DNA of 64,000 nucleotides from NCBI GenBank assembly GCA_036489315.1, contig DASXFZ010000040.1, positions 1 through 64,000 of the forward strand. Reading direction: 5' to 3'. How positions within the stretch are numbered: the stretch's first letter is position 1; each line of letters begins with the position of its first letter. The notes beneath the pieces were generated by a model. That model was not told the origin of the DNA. It worked only from the letters and a program-made list of their open reading frames with translations, and ran no database searches. Made by a program: the position numbers and the translations under genes. Shown here piece by piece: positions 7,609-16,107 of the stretch. The DNA comes from Candidatus Cybelea sp. (GTDB taxonomy: Bacteria; Vulcanimicrobiota; Vulcanimicrobiia; Vulcanimicrobiales; Vulcanimicrobiaceae).

Positions 7609-10457
7609 TCGCCGTGGAGACAGCAATCCGCGCTTGGGTCGAACCGAAAACTCACCAACGTAAAACGAAGTCCCGTCGTATTACCTTCAGACCTCAGCCG
7701 TACGGCGAGCGGGTGCTGGTCTTCGACACGGAGACGACTACAGATCATGCACAGCGGCTGCTGTTCGGCTTCTTCAGGCTCTACCAGGATGACTGGCTTA
7801 TTCGGGAAGGTCTGATCGTCGCCGATGTGCTCGCCCATGACGACATGGAAGCGATGAACGTGTATGGAGCCAAGAGCGACGTTCACATCTATAGCCGAGA
7901 AGTTTTCGTGGAAGAGGTATTCTACCCAGAGGTCTACGTGCGAGGCACCCTTTGCGTGGGTTTCAACTTACCTTTTGATCTCGCGAGGATCGCGGTTCAC
8001 GCAGGATGCGGGCGGGGAAAGAATCGCCGGCGCTTTCGCCTCGTTCTTTCCCGTCGTCTACGATGGCCGGACCTTCGGATCGAGAGCGCGTCGGGGCGCG
8101 CGGCATTCATCGAGTTCGTCCCAAAGAGGAAACTCGATCCTTGGGAACTCCCGTTTTTCAAGGGCCGCTTTCTTGATCTTAGCACGCTTACGCGAGCTTT
8201 TACCGGATTTCATCATAGTCTCAAGAGCGCGTGTAAAGCGTTTCATACGCATTCGCGCAAGATGGATATCGACGAACTGGGACAAGTAAATCGACGGACC
8301 TTACTCTATGGGCGCCAGGATGTTCGTGTTACATGGGCGTTATATCGAAAGCTGCGCAACGAATACGGGCAGCATCCCTTCGCAACGTTTGAGAACGAAA
8401 GAGGCAAGCTTAAGCATGTGGCCTACATGGGAGAACTCTATTCCAGCGCCAGCATCGCGAAACAATATCTTCGGCTCCTTGGTTTCCGGCCGCTACTGGA
8501 AGCCCAACCGGACTTCGATCCGGAGCATCTGGGGCATGGCAGCGCTTCTTACTTCGGCGGTCGAGCAGAAGTACGCGTGCGAAGGTCGGAGGTACCAGTA
8601 ACGATACTTGACTTCACGTCAATGTACGCATCTATTTTTATCCTGCAAGACCTGGAGAGCCTGATATCGGGAAGGATTGCTGCCGTCGAAGTCCCTGCGT
8701 CGGAGATTGAGCAACTCCTTAACGAAATGACCGCCGCACATCTGTTCGATAAGGCGGTGTGGCGGCTTTTCAACTGTCTCGTTCTGGTCGAGCCAGGTTC
8801 CGCAATTCTCCCGGTACGAATGCGCTTGGCTAGGAATGAACCCTACACCATAGCGGTGACACCGTTTCAAGCTCCAGAAGGTCGCTGGTGTACGCTGGCG
8901 GACGTGATTGGCTCAAAGTTGCTCGGCGGGAGACTTCCAAAGATTCTTAGGGCTTTCCGATTCATCATGCAGGACAAGGCTCGAAAGCCCAAAGCGGTCT
9001 TGTTTCGAGGACAAGTGTCGCTTGGGGAATGCGGGCCCATATTTAAGACCATCGTAGAAGAACGCCAGAGGGCGAAGAGAACCGCAAAAACACATGGAGA
9101 ACTTCGGGCGCTCGAACTCGGACTTAAGCAAATGGCAGCGAGCGGAGCATACGGTATTTTCGCCGAGGTCAACGTTACGCCCCACAATCTAGGCGACCCG
9201 CTCGCTGGAATGATCTATTCGGACATGACCTACCTCTGCCCGGACGTGCATAACGAGCGCCCAGGGGCTTTCGCGAATCCGATTATCGCAAGCCTTGTAA
9301 CCGGCGGCGCTCGCCTCATGCTCGCATTGCTCGAACAAGAAGTTGCCGCAGGTAATGGGGTTTTCGCATTTTGTGATACGGACAGCCTCGGAATCGTATG
9401 CGGCGAGGAATGCCCAAGCAACGTGGCTTCGCTTCAAAGGCCAAGCATCGGCGAAATCGTGATGAGATTCGATGCGTTGAATCCTTACAATCCTGACACC
9501 GTTCCCCATTTGCTGAAGGTTGAGTACGAGGAGACGCTCGATCTTCGCTGCTTTGCGATATCTGCAAAGCGGTATGTGCTATTCCGGGTTCGACCCGGCG
9601 GGCGGATCGAGATTATTAAGGCCTCCGAAAGTGGCCTCGGTGCAATCATCGGACGTTCACGAGAGGAGACAACGAAGAAGCTAGCACGTCGCGTCTGGCT
9701 TTCGATCCTGCTCCATGAGCTTCCAGGTATTAGCCCTAGGCAGCAGCGTCGGGCTCTGCCACTCATCGCCTTCGATGTTCCGCTGCGGCGCAAGTTTCCC
9801 GTCAGTCAACCGTCTGTCTTGAAGCGCTTCGAGTCCTACAACCGTGGCCGAAGCTACGACTCACGAGTAAAGCCGTTCGGCTTCGTGCAATCCGTGACAC
9901 CAGCATTCCTAACTAGTTCGCACGACGTGCTTCCAATCGCACCATTCGAACGCGAGCTTGCAAAGTCGCGTAACGTGCCGTGGGTTGACTTTCGTACGAG
10001 CCGGAAATTGGTTTTGGATTGGAGCGGAGAGCACCATGCTGGTACGATTCCGGTCCTGCGGATGGACGAATACATTCGGGAGTACCGCTGCCATCCGGAG
10101 GGTAAGGCGGCTGATTTGAACGGCAATCGGGCGGGGTCAGACGCCAGGGGCGTGCTTCGAAGGCTTTCCGTGAGCTCCGTTTACCTCGCGCGTATCGGAA
10201 AGGAAGTGGATCGGCTCGATGAGGACGAAGGTGCCTCGCTCGACGGAGCGGAGCCCCAAGAGTACCTCGGAGCAGTCCGCCAAGACTTGGCGAGCGATAT
10301 CGCCTTCCTCGCTGGTTTTCCGCAAGAACTCACGGCTGTCGATATTGGCTTATCGCCGCGACGCTGGCGCGAAATCGTGAAGGGCCGCGCTCGCCCGCGC
10401 ACTTGCAATGCAAGATCGATTGCGCGAGTTGCAGCACAGTACCGGAGCGTCCGGTAA
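7605..10457 (+). CDS. polB: Family B DNA polymerase of the casposon
   Basis: 950 residues. The 3'-5' exonuclease domain has ExoI D41-T-E43, ExoII N121-LPF-D125 and ExoIII Y235-GRQ-D239. The palm motifs are A: D336-FTSMY, B: K508-QMAASGAYG, and C: D591-T-D593-S. About 190 residues separate motifs A and B, with room for a palm insertion, but I cannot decide between protein-primed and primase-dependent types. The C-terminal 300 residues are unassigned. By family knowledge it replicates the excised element. It overlaps the HNH gene by 4 bases. Confidence 0.93.
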   Translation: MIAVETAIRAWVEPKTHQRKTKSRRITFRPQPYGERVLVFDTETTTDHAQRLLFGFFRLYQDDWLIREGLIVADVLAHDDMEAMNVYGAKSDVHIYSREVFVEEVFYPEVYVRGTLCVGFNLPFDLARIAVHAGCGRGKNRRRFRLVLSRRLRWPDLRIESASGRAAFIEFVPKRKLDPWELPFFKGRFLDLSTLTRAFTGFHHSLKSACKAFHTHSRKMDIDELGQVNRRTLLYGRQDVRVTWALYRKLRNEYGQHPFATFENERGKLKHVAYMGELYSSASIAKQYLRLLGFRPLLEAQPDFDPEHLGHGSASYFGGRAEVRVRRSEVPVTILDFTSMYASIFILQDLESLISGRIAAVEVPASEIEQLLNEMTAAHLFDKAVWRLFNCLVLVEPGSAILPVRMRLARNEPYTIAVTPFQAPEGRWCTLADVIGSKLLGGRLPKILRAFRFIMQDKARKPKAVLFRGQVSLGECGPIFKTIVEERQRAKRTAKTHGELRALELGLKQMAASGAYGIFAEVNVTPHNLGDPLAGMIYSDMTYLCPDVHNERPGAFANPIIASLVTGGARLMLALLEQEVAAGNGVFAFCDTDSLGIVCGEECPSNVASLQRPSIGEIVMRFDALNPYNPDTVPHLLKVEYEETLDLRCFAISAKRYVLFRVRPGGRIEIIKASESGLGAIIGRSREETTKKLARRVWLSILLHELPGISPRQQRRALPLIAFDVPLRRKFPVSQPSVLKRFESYNRGRSYDSRVKPFGFVQSVTPAFLTSSHDVLPIAPFERELAKSRNVPWVDFRTSRKLVLDWSGEHHAGTIPVLRMDEYIREYRCHPEGKAADLNGNRAGSDARGVLRRLSVSSVYLARIGKEVDRLDEDEGASLDGAEPQEYLGAVRQDLASDIAFLAGFPQELTAVDIGLSPRRWREIVKGRARPRTCNARSIARVAAQYRSVR

Positions 10458-10481
10458 GGACCCCAGTCCAGGACCGCTGGT

Positions 10482-13400
10482 TCACCGCGTGGCGCCTTTC
10501 ACTTGACGATAGTTGGCGTCTAGACGCTCACCCATTTCCAGGATCGCGGCTATTCGCCGAGCTATCTGAGTGAACTGTCGCGCTTCATCAATGTCGAGGA
10601 CCCGGTGCAAGGCAGCCTGTTCCCGGTAACTAAGCCACTTCTTGAGCACCTGATAACCCGCTACTGAATACTGCCAAACCTCGCGAGGCACACCTTTGAA
10701 GCACACGTTCTCGTTAATGTAAATGTCAAGAACGATGTTGCCTGCGGCGATTTTGATTTGTTCTTCGTCCTCGGTTTCCACCGCCTTCCCGTCCTCCCAG
10801 ACAACGATTTTGCCCCGTCCTCCGGTAATCCCATTCTTGCTAACACGTCCCCATCCAGCATTTACCAAAAGGTCATCTTCCGTGACGGCATCGCCATTTG
10901 TTTTCGTCAGGGTAGCCACGGAAGACAAGTCCTTGGCTACCTTTCCCCGCGATACGCCGTCAACTTCTTGGTCAAGGTCCGTCATTGTGGCGATCTGTTG
11001 ACCGAGCATGGCGGATGACACAAGCATTTCGCGCGAGCGCGGTAGTGGGAAGCGCGGAGCTTGCACGGCCAAATCGTCGGCGTTTTCGGCCATGTACTGA
11101 GCAGAGTTTGCTATCGCGACAAAATGATACCAAATGAGGTCAGCTTCACCTTTAGCGATCTGGTCGCTCGAATAGCCTAAGGTTTTAAGATATTCTACTG
11201 CCGCATCCGAGAGGTTTGGGTGACTGTCATCGAAGAGTTTAACGTGGCCGCCGCGCTCGTCGCTGGTCGTATACTGCAGTGGGATGAAATAGGCGTCTTT
11301 GTGCATCGCATGTTGGTCGCCGATATCCCTAGATGCGAGCAAAGGTACTCCATCGTTTGGTTCGACCGCGTTTTTGCGATAAACTATGAACACGGTCTGG
11401 TGTCCCAGGGTTCGGACAAGCTGAGGTCGCCATTCGTTCCAAAGCTTATGTCCCGCGACATATGCCCACCGTTTATCGAATGGATGGTACAAGAAGCGAT
11501 GGACGGAGGACACAGAAAATCCCAGGCCTCTCATCGCAGTCTGCACAGATTGGGCGTCAAAACGAGCAGCGTCGCTTAGTAAGCCCGCTCCGCCTAACCT
11601 TCGCAACGTTGCAGCATCGGAGCCTTCAAAATACGCCCTCATGCGCTCAATGAGCGTGTCACGCTGAACGTCCATGAGGGCTCCCTTCCGGTTTTCGTTG
11701 AGGCCGAGGGACGCCGGTAGTTTACAGATATCTTCTATGCTAGGCCACTCTCGATACTCTGGTAATGCAGCGGCTGGCTTGAGGGAATAGTAACGGCTCC
11801 GCTCTGGTTTGACAACCACATATTCGCTATCGGGATTAGAGTCTGACAATGAATGAACCATGTGCTGGCGTCGAGCTTCAGCGCGCGAATCATTGAAGTC
11901 ATCCCGGTAGAGCACAACAGGCTCTTCCAGGTGCTCCCGCGAGCGCTTAAGCCATAGGGAGACGACGACACCCTGGCGGATTCCCCGAGAGAACCCCTCC
12001 AAAGCAAAGATCGTTTCGCTCGATTTACGATCCGGTCCGTACTCGGATATCTGTCGATTTCCGTGGAGATTGTCGATCCAGAACTGGTCGAAATGACTTA
12101 GCAGGCTTTGCCGAACGGGGGCAGCGGTCTTGTGATTTACCCATGAGTAGTTTGATACATAGCAAACGATGCCGCGATATGGCTCATGTTGCGAGATTCG
12201 ATTCTCTGCGATGCGAAAGAAACGAATATAGGGGTCGTCCAGCTTGTTCTTGGTGAAGCCCCATTCTTTTAAGCCCTCTTTGTACGGATCGATAAGGCCC
12301 TGCTCTTCTTCAGGACTTACTCCGGAAAAGCCATCGTAGGGCGGATTGCCAATGATTACGATGATGGGAGTGTCACGCTTGACGCGGTTAGCAGCATCGC
12401 GTTCTTCAGCGAACTGGGGGAACGGAAGAAGAAGTTTCGTGTCGTCTTCGACTCGCCACCCCGTGAGAGCGTTGCTGAGATAGACTTGCGCCCGTTCCTC
12501 CCGGTTGCCACTTTGTTTCAGCGGGGCACCGATAGATTGCAGCAACAAGCCCACTTGAAGATGCGAGACGACAAATGGAGCTGGAATTAGCTCGAAGCCA
12601 AAAATCCTTGTGAGTGCTATTTTCTTGAGCTTCAAGGCTGCCGAAGCATCTTTTCCGACACCTAGATGTTCACCTATTTTGCGCAGGGCAGCTACGAGAA
12701 ACGAGCCGGTACCGGCGCAAGGGTCTAGGAGATAGACGCGCTGGTCCGCCAAGCCGTCAGCTAAGTCTAGCTCCTCACGCAAGACCCGATCTACGCGGGC
12801 TACCATATATTCAACAATTTCAGGAGGCGTAAACCATACACCCATCTTTTTTCGTAGCACCGGATCAAACTTTTGCAGAAACGGCTCGTAAAAGTGCTGG
12901 ACGGTACGGCCTGTATCGAAGGCTTTGAAGAACTGCCTCCGATCAACGCGGTTTAGAGCGTCCGCCACCGCATCAAGAATGGGGGCCATCCGCAGCGGGC
13001 CTAACATAGATGGTGTAGCGATTTGTTCAAAGAGCGAGCGAACCATCGGCACGTGAAGATGCCACGCAGCATCGTGCCATCGAAACTTGTCGCTTGCCTT
13101 GCGTTGCGGGTCCTTTGACCAAAGTACCCACGCGGAGAATACGCCGTAGAACAAAGTCTGTATCAGCGTGGAATGGAAGAAGTGGTCGCCATCCTCGCCT
13201 TTGAACTTCAACCCAAGAGATTTTTCCAAGGCGTCGCGGACCGCGAGAAGGCCCGGTGGGTCTGCCATTGGCATCCGTTCTGCGGCTTCGCGTGCGAATG
13301 ATGCAAGTAGCATTGCAATGTCGTGCGCCTCTCGCAATGGCGCGCCCCGGAGTAGGACCCGGACTAGAAAGTCTTCAAACTGCTCGGCTATTGCCTTATC

Positions 13401-13889
13401 GGATTTTGTCGCTTCGTTGACGAGCTTCCAAAAGGCAGGCTCATCATCCGCGAGTGAGAGAGAATCGACTACCCGACGACCTTCAGCGTCATCAACAACT
13501 AACGCAAATGATCGAAGGTTGGTAAGGAGCACTTGCCCATAACGTTTCGAGTAGCTCTTCGCCTGTTCCGACTTGAAAATGGCGTCAATGTCCTGGCTCG
13601 GACCTTTTACTTCGATTGCGCCGCGCCCCGGGATACTAGATGCAAGAACGTTAGACGACCGACGACGTACCTGGTCGGCTGTAAACAGGCCCCCATCGGG
13701 CAATCCGGCCCCCGTATTGCGTATATTCATTACGGGCTTAACCTGGGGCTCCAGGCGCGAGCCAATCTGTTCGAAAAGCTCAGACAATGCCGGATAGTAG
13801 GAGAGTTCATCAACGGCGTGTCCGGACGCCCGTATATCTGCTACCTTTGCAAGATACCGCTTCAAAGCGGCTCCTCGCGTCGTTGGCAT
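10482..13889 (-). CDS. Single-chain restriction nuclease-methyltransferase (type IIG/ISP-like)
   Basis: 1135 residues from ATG 13889 (MPTTRGAALKRYL, with GGGG upstream); a TTG at 13979 would add 30 residues. The N-terminal nuclease looks like PD-(D/E)XK (PD65, then E93-VK95). After a helical linker comes an N6-adenine methyltransferase with motif I DPCAGTG at 389-395 and IV NPPY at 515-518, plus VWFTPPEIVEYMV typical of type I/ISP enzymes. The C-terminal part should be the target-recognition domain. No helicase motifs are seen between nuclease and methylase, so a type IIL-like enzyme is more likely than true ISP. It probably protects element and host while cutting unmodified DNA. Confidence 0.85.
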   Translation of the reverse strand: MPTTRGAALKRYLAKVADIRASGHAVDELSYYPALSELFEQIGSRLEPQVKPVMNIRNTGAGLPDGGLFTADQVRRRSSNVLASSIPGRGAIEVKGPSQDIDAIFKSEQAKSYSKRYGQVLLTNLRSFALVVDDAEGRRVVDSLSLADDEPAFWKLVNEATKSDKAIAEQFEDFLVRVLLRGAPLREAHDIAMLLASFAREAAERMPMADPPGLLAVRDALEKSLGLKFKGEDGDHFFHSTLIQTLFYGVFSAWVLWSKDPQRKASDKFRWHDAAWHLHVPMVRSLFEQIATPSMLGPLRMAPILDAVADALNRVDRRQFFKAFDTGRTVQHFYEPFLQKFDPVLRKKMGVWFTPPEIVEYMVARVDRVLREELDLADGLADQRVYLLDPCAGTGSFLVAALRKIGEHLGVGKDASAALKLKKIALTRIFGFELIPAPFVVSHLQVGLLLQSIGAPLKQSGNREERAQVYLSNALTGWRVEDDTKLLLPFPQFAEERDAANRVKRDTPIIVIIGNPPYDGFSGVSPEEEQGLIDPYKEGLKEWGFTKNKLDDPYIRFFRIAENRISQHEPYRGIVCYVSNYSWVNHKTAAPVRQSLLSHFDQFWIDNLHGNRQISEYGPDRKSSETIFALEGFSRGIRQGVVVSLWLKRSREHLEEPVVLYRDDFNDSRAEARRQHMVHSLSDSNPDSEYVVVKPERSRYYSLKPAAALPEYREWPSIEDICKLPASLGLNENRKGALMDVQRDTLIERMRAYFEGSDAATLRRLGGAGLLSDAARFDAQSVQTAMRGLGFSVSSVHRFLYHPFDKRWAYVAGHKLWNEWRPQLVRTLGHQTVFIVYRKNAVEPNDGVPLLASRDIGDQHAMHKDAYFIPLQYTTSDERGGHVKLFDDSHPNLSDAAVEYLKTLGYSSDQIAKGEADLIWYHFVAIANSAQYMAENADDLAVQAPRFPLPRSREMLVSSAMLGQQIATMTDLDQEVDGVSRGKVAKDLSSVATLTKTNGDAVTEDDLLVNAGWGRVSKNGITGGRGKIVVWEDGKAVETEDEEQIKIAAGNIVLDIYINENVCFKGVPREVWQYSVAGYQVLKKWLSYREQAALHRVLDIDEARQFTQIARRIAAILEMGERLDANYRQVKGATR

Positions 13890-14088
13890 GCTACCCCGCT
13901 TCACCGCAACCTGGGCGGTTGCCGTACATAATGGCGGCCTACGAAGCCATTTTGCGGACCAGGTTCGCACCGGCTGCAAGGTCTGCCTGCGAATGAGGAA
14001 AGGCTCGGCTATGATACGGCCTTCCGCGAGACCGCAGCGGCGGTTCTGCTATATGAGCGAGTATCGAGGCCCTAGAGGCTTCGCGCGC

Positions 14089-14325
14089 CTAGCCGACGGA
14101 CTTCCGACTCAGGAGCGTCGCAGCATCGCTGCGAAGCGCATCTGCCACTTTGCATAGCGTCGCAATGGTCACGTTGAGCTCTCCGCTTTCGATCTTTTGG
14201 TAGTGTCTCGTAGCGATCCCGAGGCGCTCGGCGACCTCTTCCTGCGAGAGTCCAAGAGCTGAGCGCTGCCGCCGGAGATTGGATCGAAAAGCCTTGATCG
14301 TCGCCGTGTAGCTCTTGCTCGGCAC
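14089..14325 (-). CDS. XRE-family regulator, likely R-M controller protein
   Basis: 78 residues from GTG 14325. It is almost entirely a Cro/C1-type HTH (LRRQRSALGLSQEEVAERLGI, then HYQKIESGELN and LCKVADAL). It lies about 200 bases upstream of the restriction-modification gene on the same strand. Small XRE proteins there usually are C proteins that delay restriction until the DNA is methylated. The palindrome at 14360-14377 is a candidate operator. An alternative is a regulator of the divergent nuclease gene. Confidence 0.85.
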   Translation of the reverse strand: MPSKSYTATIKAFRSNLRRQRSALGLSQEEVAERLGIATRHYQKIESGELNVTIATLCKVADALRSDAATLLSRKSVG

Positions 14326-14359
14326 GAGCCGAGTCTAGACGAAGGCCCAGCCTCTCACC

Positions 14360-14377
14360 ACGCCAATATAATGGCGT
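14360..14377 (+). promoter_or_regulatory. Operator-like palindrome containing a perfect -10 box
   Basis: ACGCCA-ATATAA-TGGCGT has perfect 6-bp arms. TATAAT occupies 14367-14372. Transcription would start about 7 bases on, at the ATG of 14379, giving a leaderless mRNA. The site sits between the XRE gene and the nuclease, so the XRE protein may bind here. No clear -35 box is seen. Confidence 0.55.
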
Positions 14378-14378
14378 C

Positions 14379-15911
14379 ATGTCCACGAAGCGTCGGATCG
14401 CTAAGAAAAGCCGATCAGGCGGCACTCGAGACTCCATGGGGCTCACAGCGAAGCCTTGCTTATCGGCGCGCGACGAACAATGGGTGACCAAAACGGATAT
14501 CATCCGCTTTCGCGCCTGCCCCTATGCATTTTTTCTTGTAGATCGGGGCTATGTTTCGCTTGAGCAGTTAGGTGGAGAGTTTAATAACGAACTTATACAA
14601 GCGGGAAGAGATTTCGAACGAACAGTTAGGGCGTCGGCTGTACCCCTTCCAATACCCTCCGAGTTAACGTACGATGTGCTGCCAACCTTGTTTTCGAAAC
14701 CGTGCGTCCTCTTTGGGTTACCGATGCTCGAAAACGTCAAGCTGAAAATTTATGGTAAACCTGATGGAGTGAAGACAGAAGGTGGGAAACTCATTCCCAT
14801 CGAGATTAAGTCGCATGCAAGTGTTCGCCGCGAAGACCGGCTTGAATTGGCGTTTTACCACACGCTCTTAGAGCCATATCGAACCATGCGCTCGGAGCCG
14901 AGAGGAATGCTCATCCTCCGAACGGCATTCGGTGAAGAGCAGATTGTAATAGAGCTACGCGAGCAAGACTTCGAGGTCGTACGGGGACTAGTGAAAGACG
15001 TTCGGCGTGCTCGTCGCGATGGTGTCACGCCACGTGTTTGCGCATGCGAAGTTTGCGCTACCCGACCAGAAGTCGACGAATACATTAGAGAGCGTAAAGG
15101 GACAACTTTGATCTACGGCGTGCGAGCCTCACGCGCCCGTGCTTTGGCGAACCTTGGCATCTCGTCTTTGGAGCACATTCGAGATTGCGATCCAGAGAGT
15201 GTATCGCGCGATCTTCGGCCACATCGCCACTTCGTGTCTGAATCAACTGTGCGTTCCTGGAAGCACCACGCGGCGAGCTACTTTAGCGAAGGCCCAGTTT
15301 TATTCGGTCAAACACCTCTCGACTTTTCATCTTTCATCGCGGTCGATCTCGAATATATTGCAGCGGAGCCGGGATGGATTTATCTCATCGGACTGTCTCT
15401 AGTCACCGAGAGCAGAACGAACATTCTTCAATGGTGGGGCAATGGCCCAGCGGAGATTAGAGCCAACCTTCGCCGACTAGGCGATCAAATCGCACAACAC
15501 CCGAACCTTCCGGTCGTTACGTGGGCCGGTGGAAGCGCAGAAATTCCGGAGCTCAAAAAGGCCGCCGACAGGTATGGGTTGGACGATGTCTTGCAAGCAT
15601 TCCTTGACCGACACCTGGATATGTTTCACTACGCCGAACGGAACGTCCGTCTCCCGATTCCAACCCTCGATCTTAAGAAGGTTTCGGCTTTCTTTGGCGT
15701 GCCCCGCAGAAGCACGATCAACGGAGGGATGGAGGCAGAGGCGCTCTATCGACGCTTCAAGAGTTCGCGCAGTCGTGCCGCGAGGAGCCGAATTAAGGAA
15801 TCGCTTCTTGAATACAATGGCGACGACTTGCGCGCTGTGTCCGAGATCACTTACCGAATGAGAAAACTGAGCGCCGAGGCGCGCGGTGAGAACGTAGCCA
15901 TTGAACCATAG
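14379..15911 (+). CDS. TM0106-type fusion: Cas4/RecB-like nuclease plus RNase H-fold exonuclease
   Basis: 510 residues. The N-terminal half is Cas4/RecB-like: C47 in FRACPYAF, active-site D129 and E142-I-K144, then C221-A-C223-x2-C226. This four-cysteine pattern fits an iron-sulfur cluster. Residues about 250-270 resemble a helix-hairpin-helix. The C-terminal half has an RNase H-fold exonuclease pattern with D323-L-E325 and a late D482-D483, as in YprB-like proteins. Cas4-like nucleases recur in casposons and may trim ends before Cas1 joining. It is the last gene before the right terminal repeat. Translation from ATG 14379 appears leaderless. Confidence 0.85.
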   Translation: MSTKRRIAKKSRSGGTRDSMGLTAKPCLSARDEQWVTKTDIIRFRACPYAFFLVDRGYVSLEQLGGEFNNELIQAGRDFERTVRASAVPLPIPSELTYDVLPTLFSKPCVLFGLPMLENVKLKIYGKPDGVKTEGGKLIPIEIKSHASVRREDRLELAFYHTLLEPYRTMRSEPRGMLILRTAFGEEQIVIELREQDFEVVRGLVKDVRRARRDGVTPRVCACEVCATRPEVDEYIRERKGTTLIYGVRASRARALANLGISSLEHIRDCDPESVSRDLRPHRHFVSESTVRSWKHHAASYFSEGPVLFGQTPLDFSSFIAVDLEYIAAEPGWIYLIGLSLVTESRTNILQWWGNGPAEIRANLRRLGDQIAQHPNLPVVTWAGGSAEIPELKKAADRYGLDDVLQAFLDRHLDMFHYAERNVRLPIPTLDLKKVSAFFGVPRRSTINGGMEAEALYRRFKSSRSRAARSRIKESLLEYNGDDLRAVSEITYRMRKLSAEARGENVAIEP

Positions 15912-15944
15912 CGATTCAGTTTAGCCAGCCCGCGACCCCTGAAT

Positions 15945-15974
15945 CGGACGTTGTGGCCCCTTGTGTACTATCCC
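15945..15974 (-). repeat. Right terminal inverted repeat of the casposon (30 bp)
   Basis: An exact reverse complement of 694-723, ending ...GTACTATCCC at 15974. It lies 33 bases after the nuclease stop codon. The terminal C abuts the right duplication directly. Confidence 0.95.
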
Positions 15975-15988
15975 GCGGCATAATCCAG
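15975..15988. repeat. Right target-site duplication (14 bp)
   Basis: GCGGCATAATCCAG is identical to 680-693. Together with the last 15 bases of the element, 15960-15988 matches 665-693 at 28 of 29 positions. The following 119 bases up to the next gene hold no feature I recognise. Confidence 0.93.
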
Positions 15989-16107
15989 TGTATTCATCAG
16001 GCATTGAATCATACCGAGTTGCCGGTCGGAAAGGCGCTATGTGCAATTTGCCGACCGAGCCGGGCGTATTGACGATCGTCGTTGGCGCAACGGCTGAGCC
16101 CTTCGAA

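Larger units (their letters stand above)
694..15974. mobile_element. Casposon (Cas1-dependent self-synthesising transposon)
   Basis: The element is about 15.3 kb. It has perfect 30-bp inverted termini and an exact 14-bp target duplication. It contains the casposon core set: cas1 (3998-5323), family B DNA polymerase (7605-10457), HNH nuclease (6970-7608), HTH protein (5310-6341) and a Cas4-like nuclease (14379-15911). Cargo includes a restriction-modification gene with XRE regulator, a HEPN-motif protein and a DUF5677-like pair. Base composition is visibly more AT-rich than the flanks. By family knowledge, the polymerase replicates the element and Cas1 integrates it. No CRISPR array or cas2 is present. 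All core genes look full length, so the element may be active. Confidence 0.95.
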
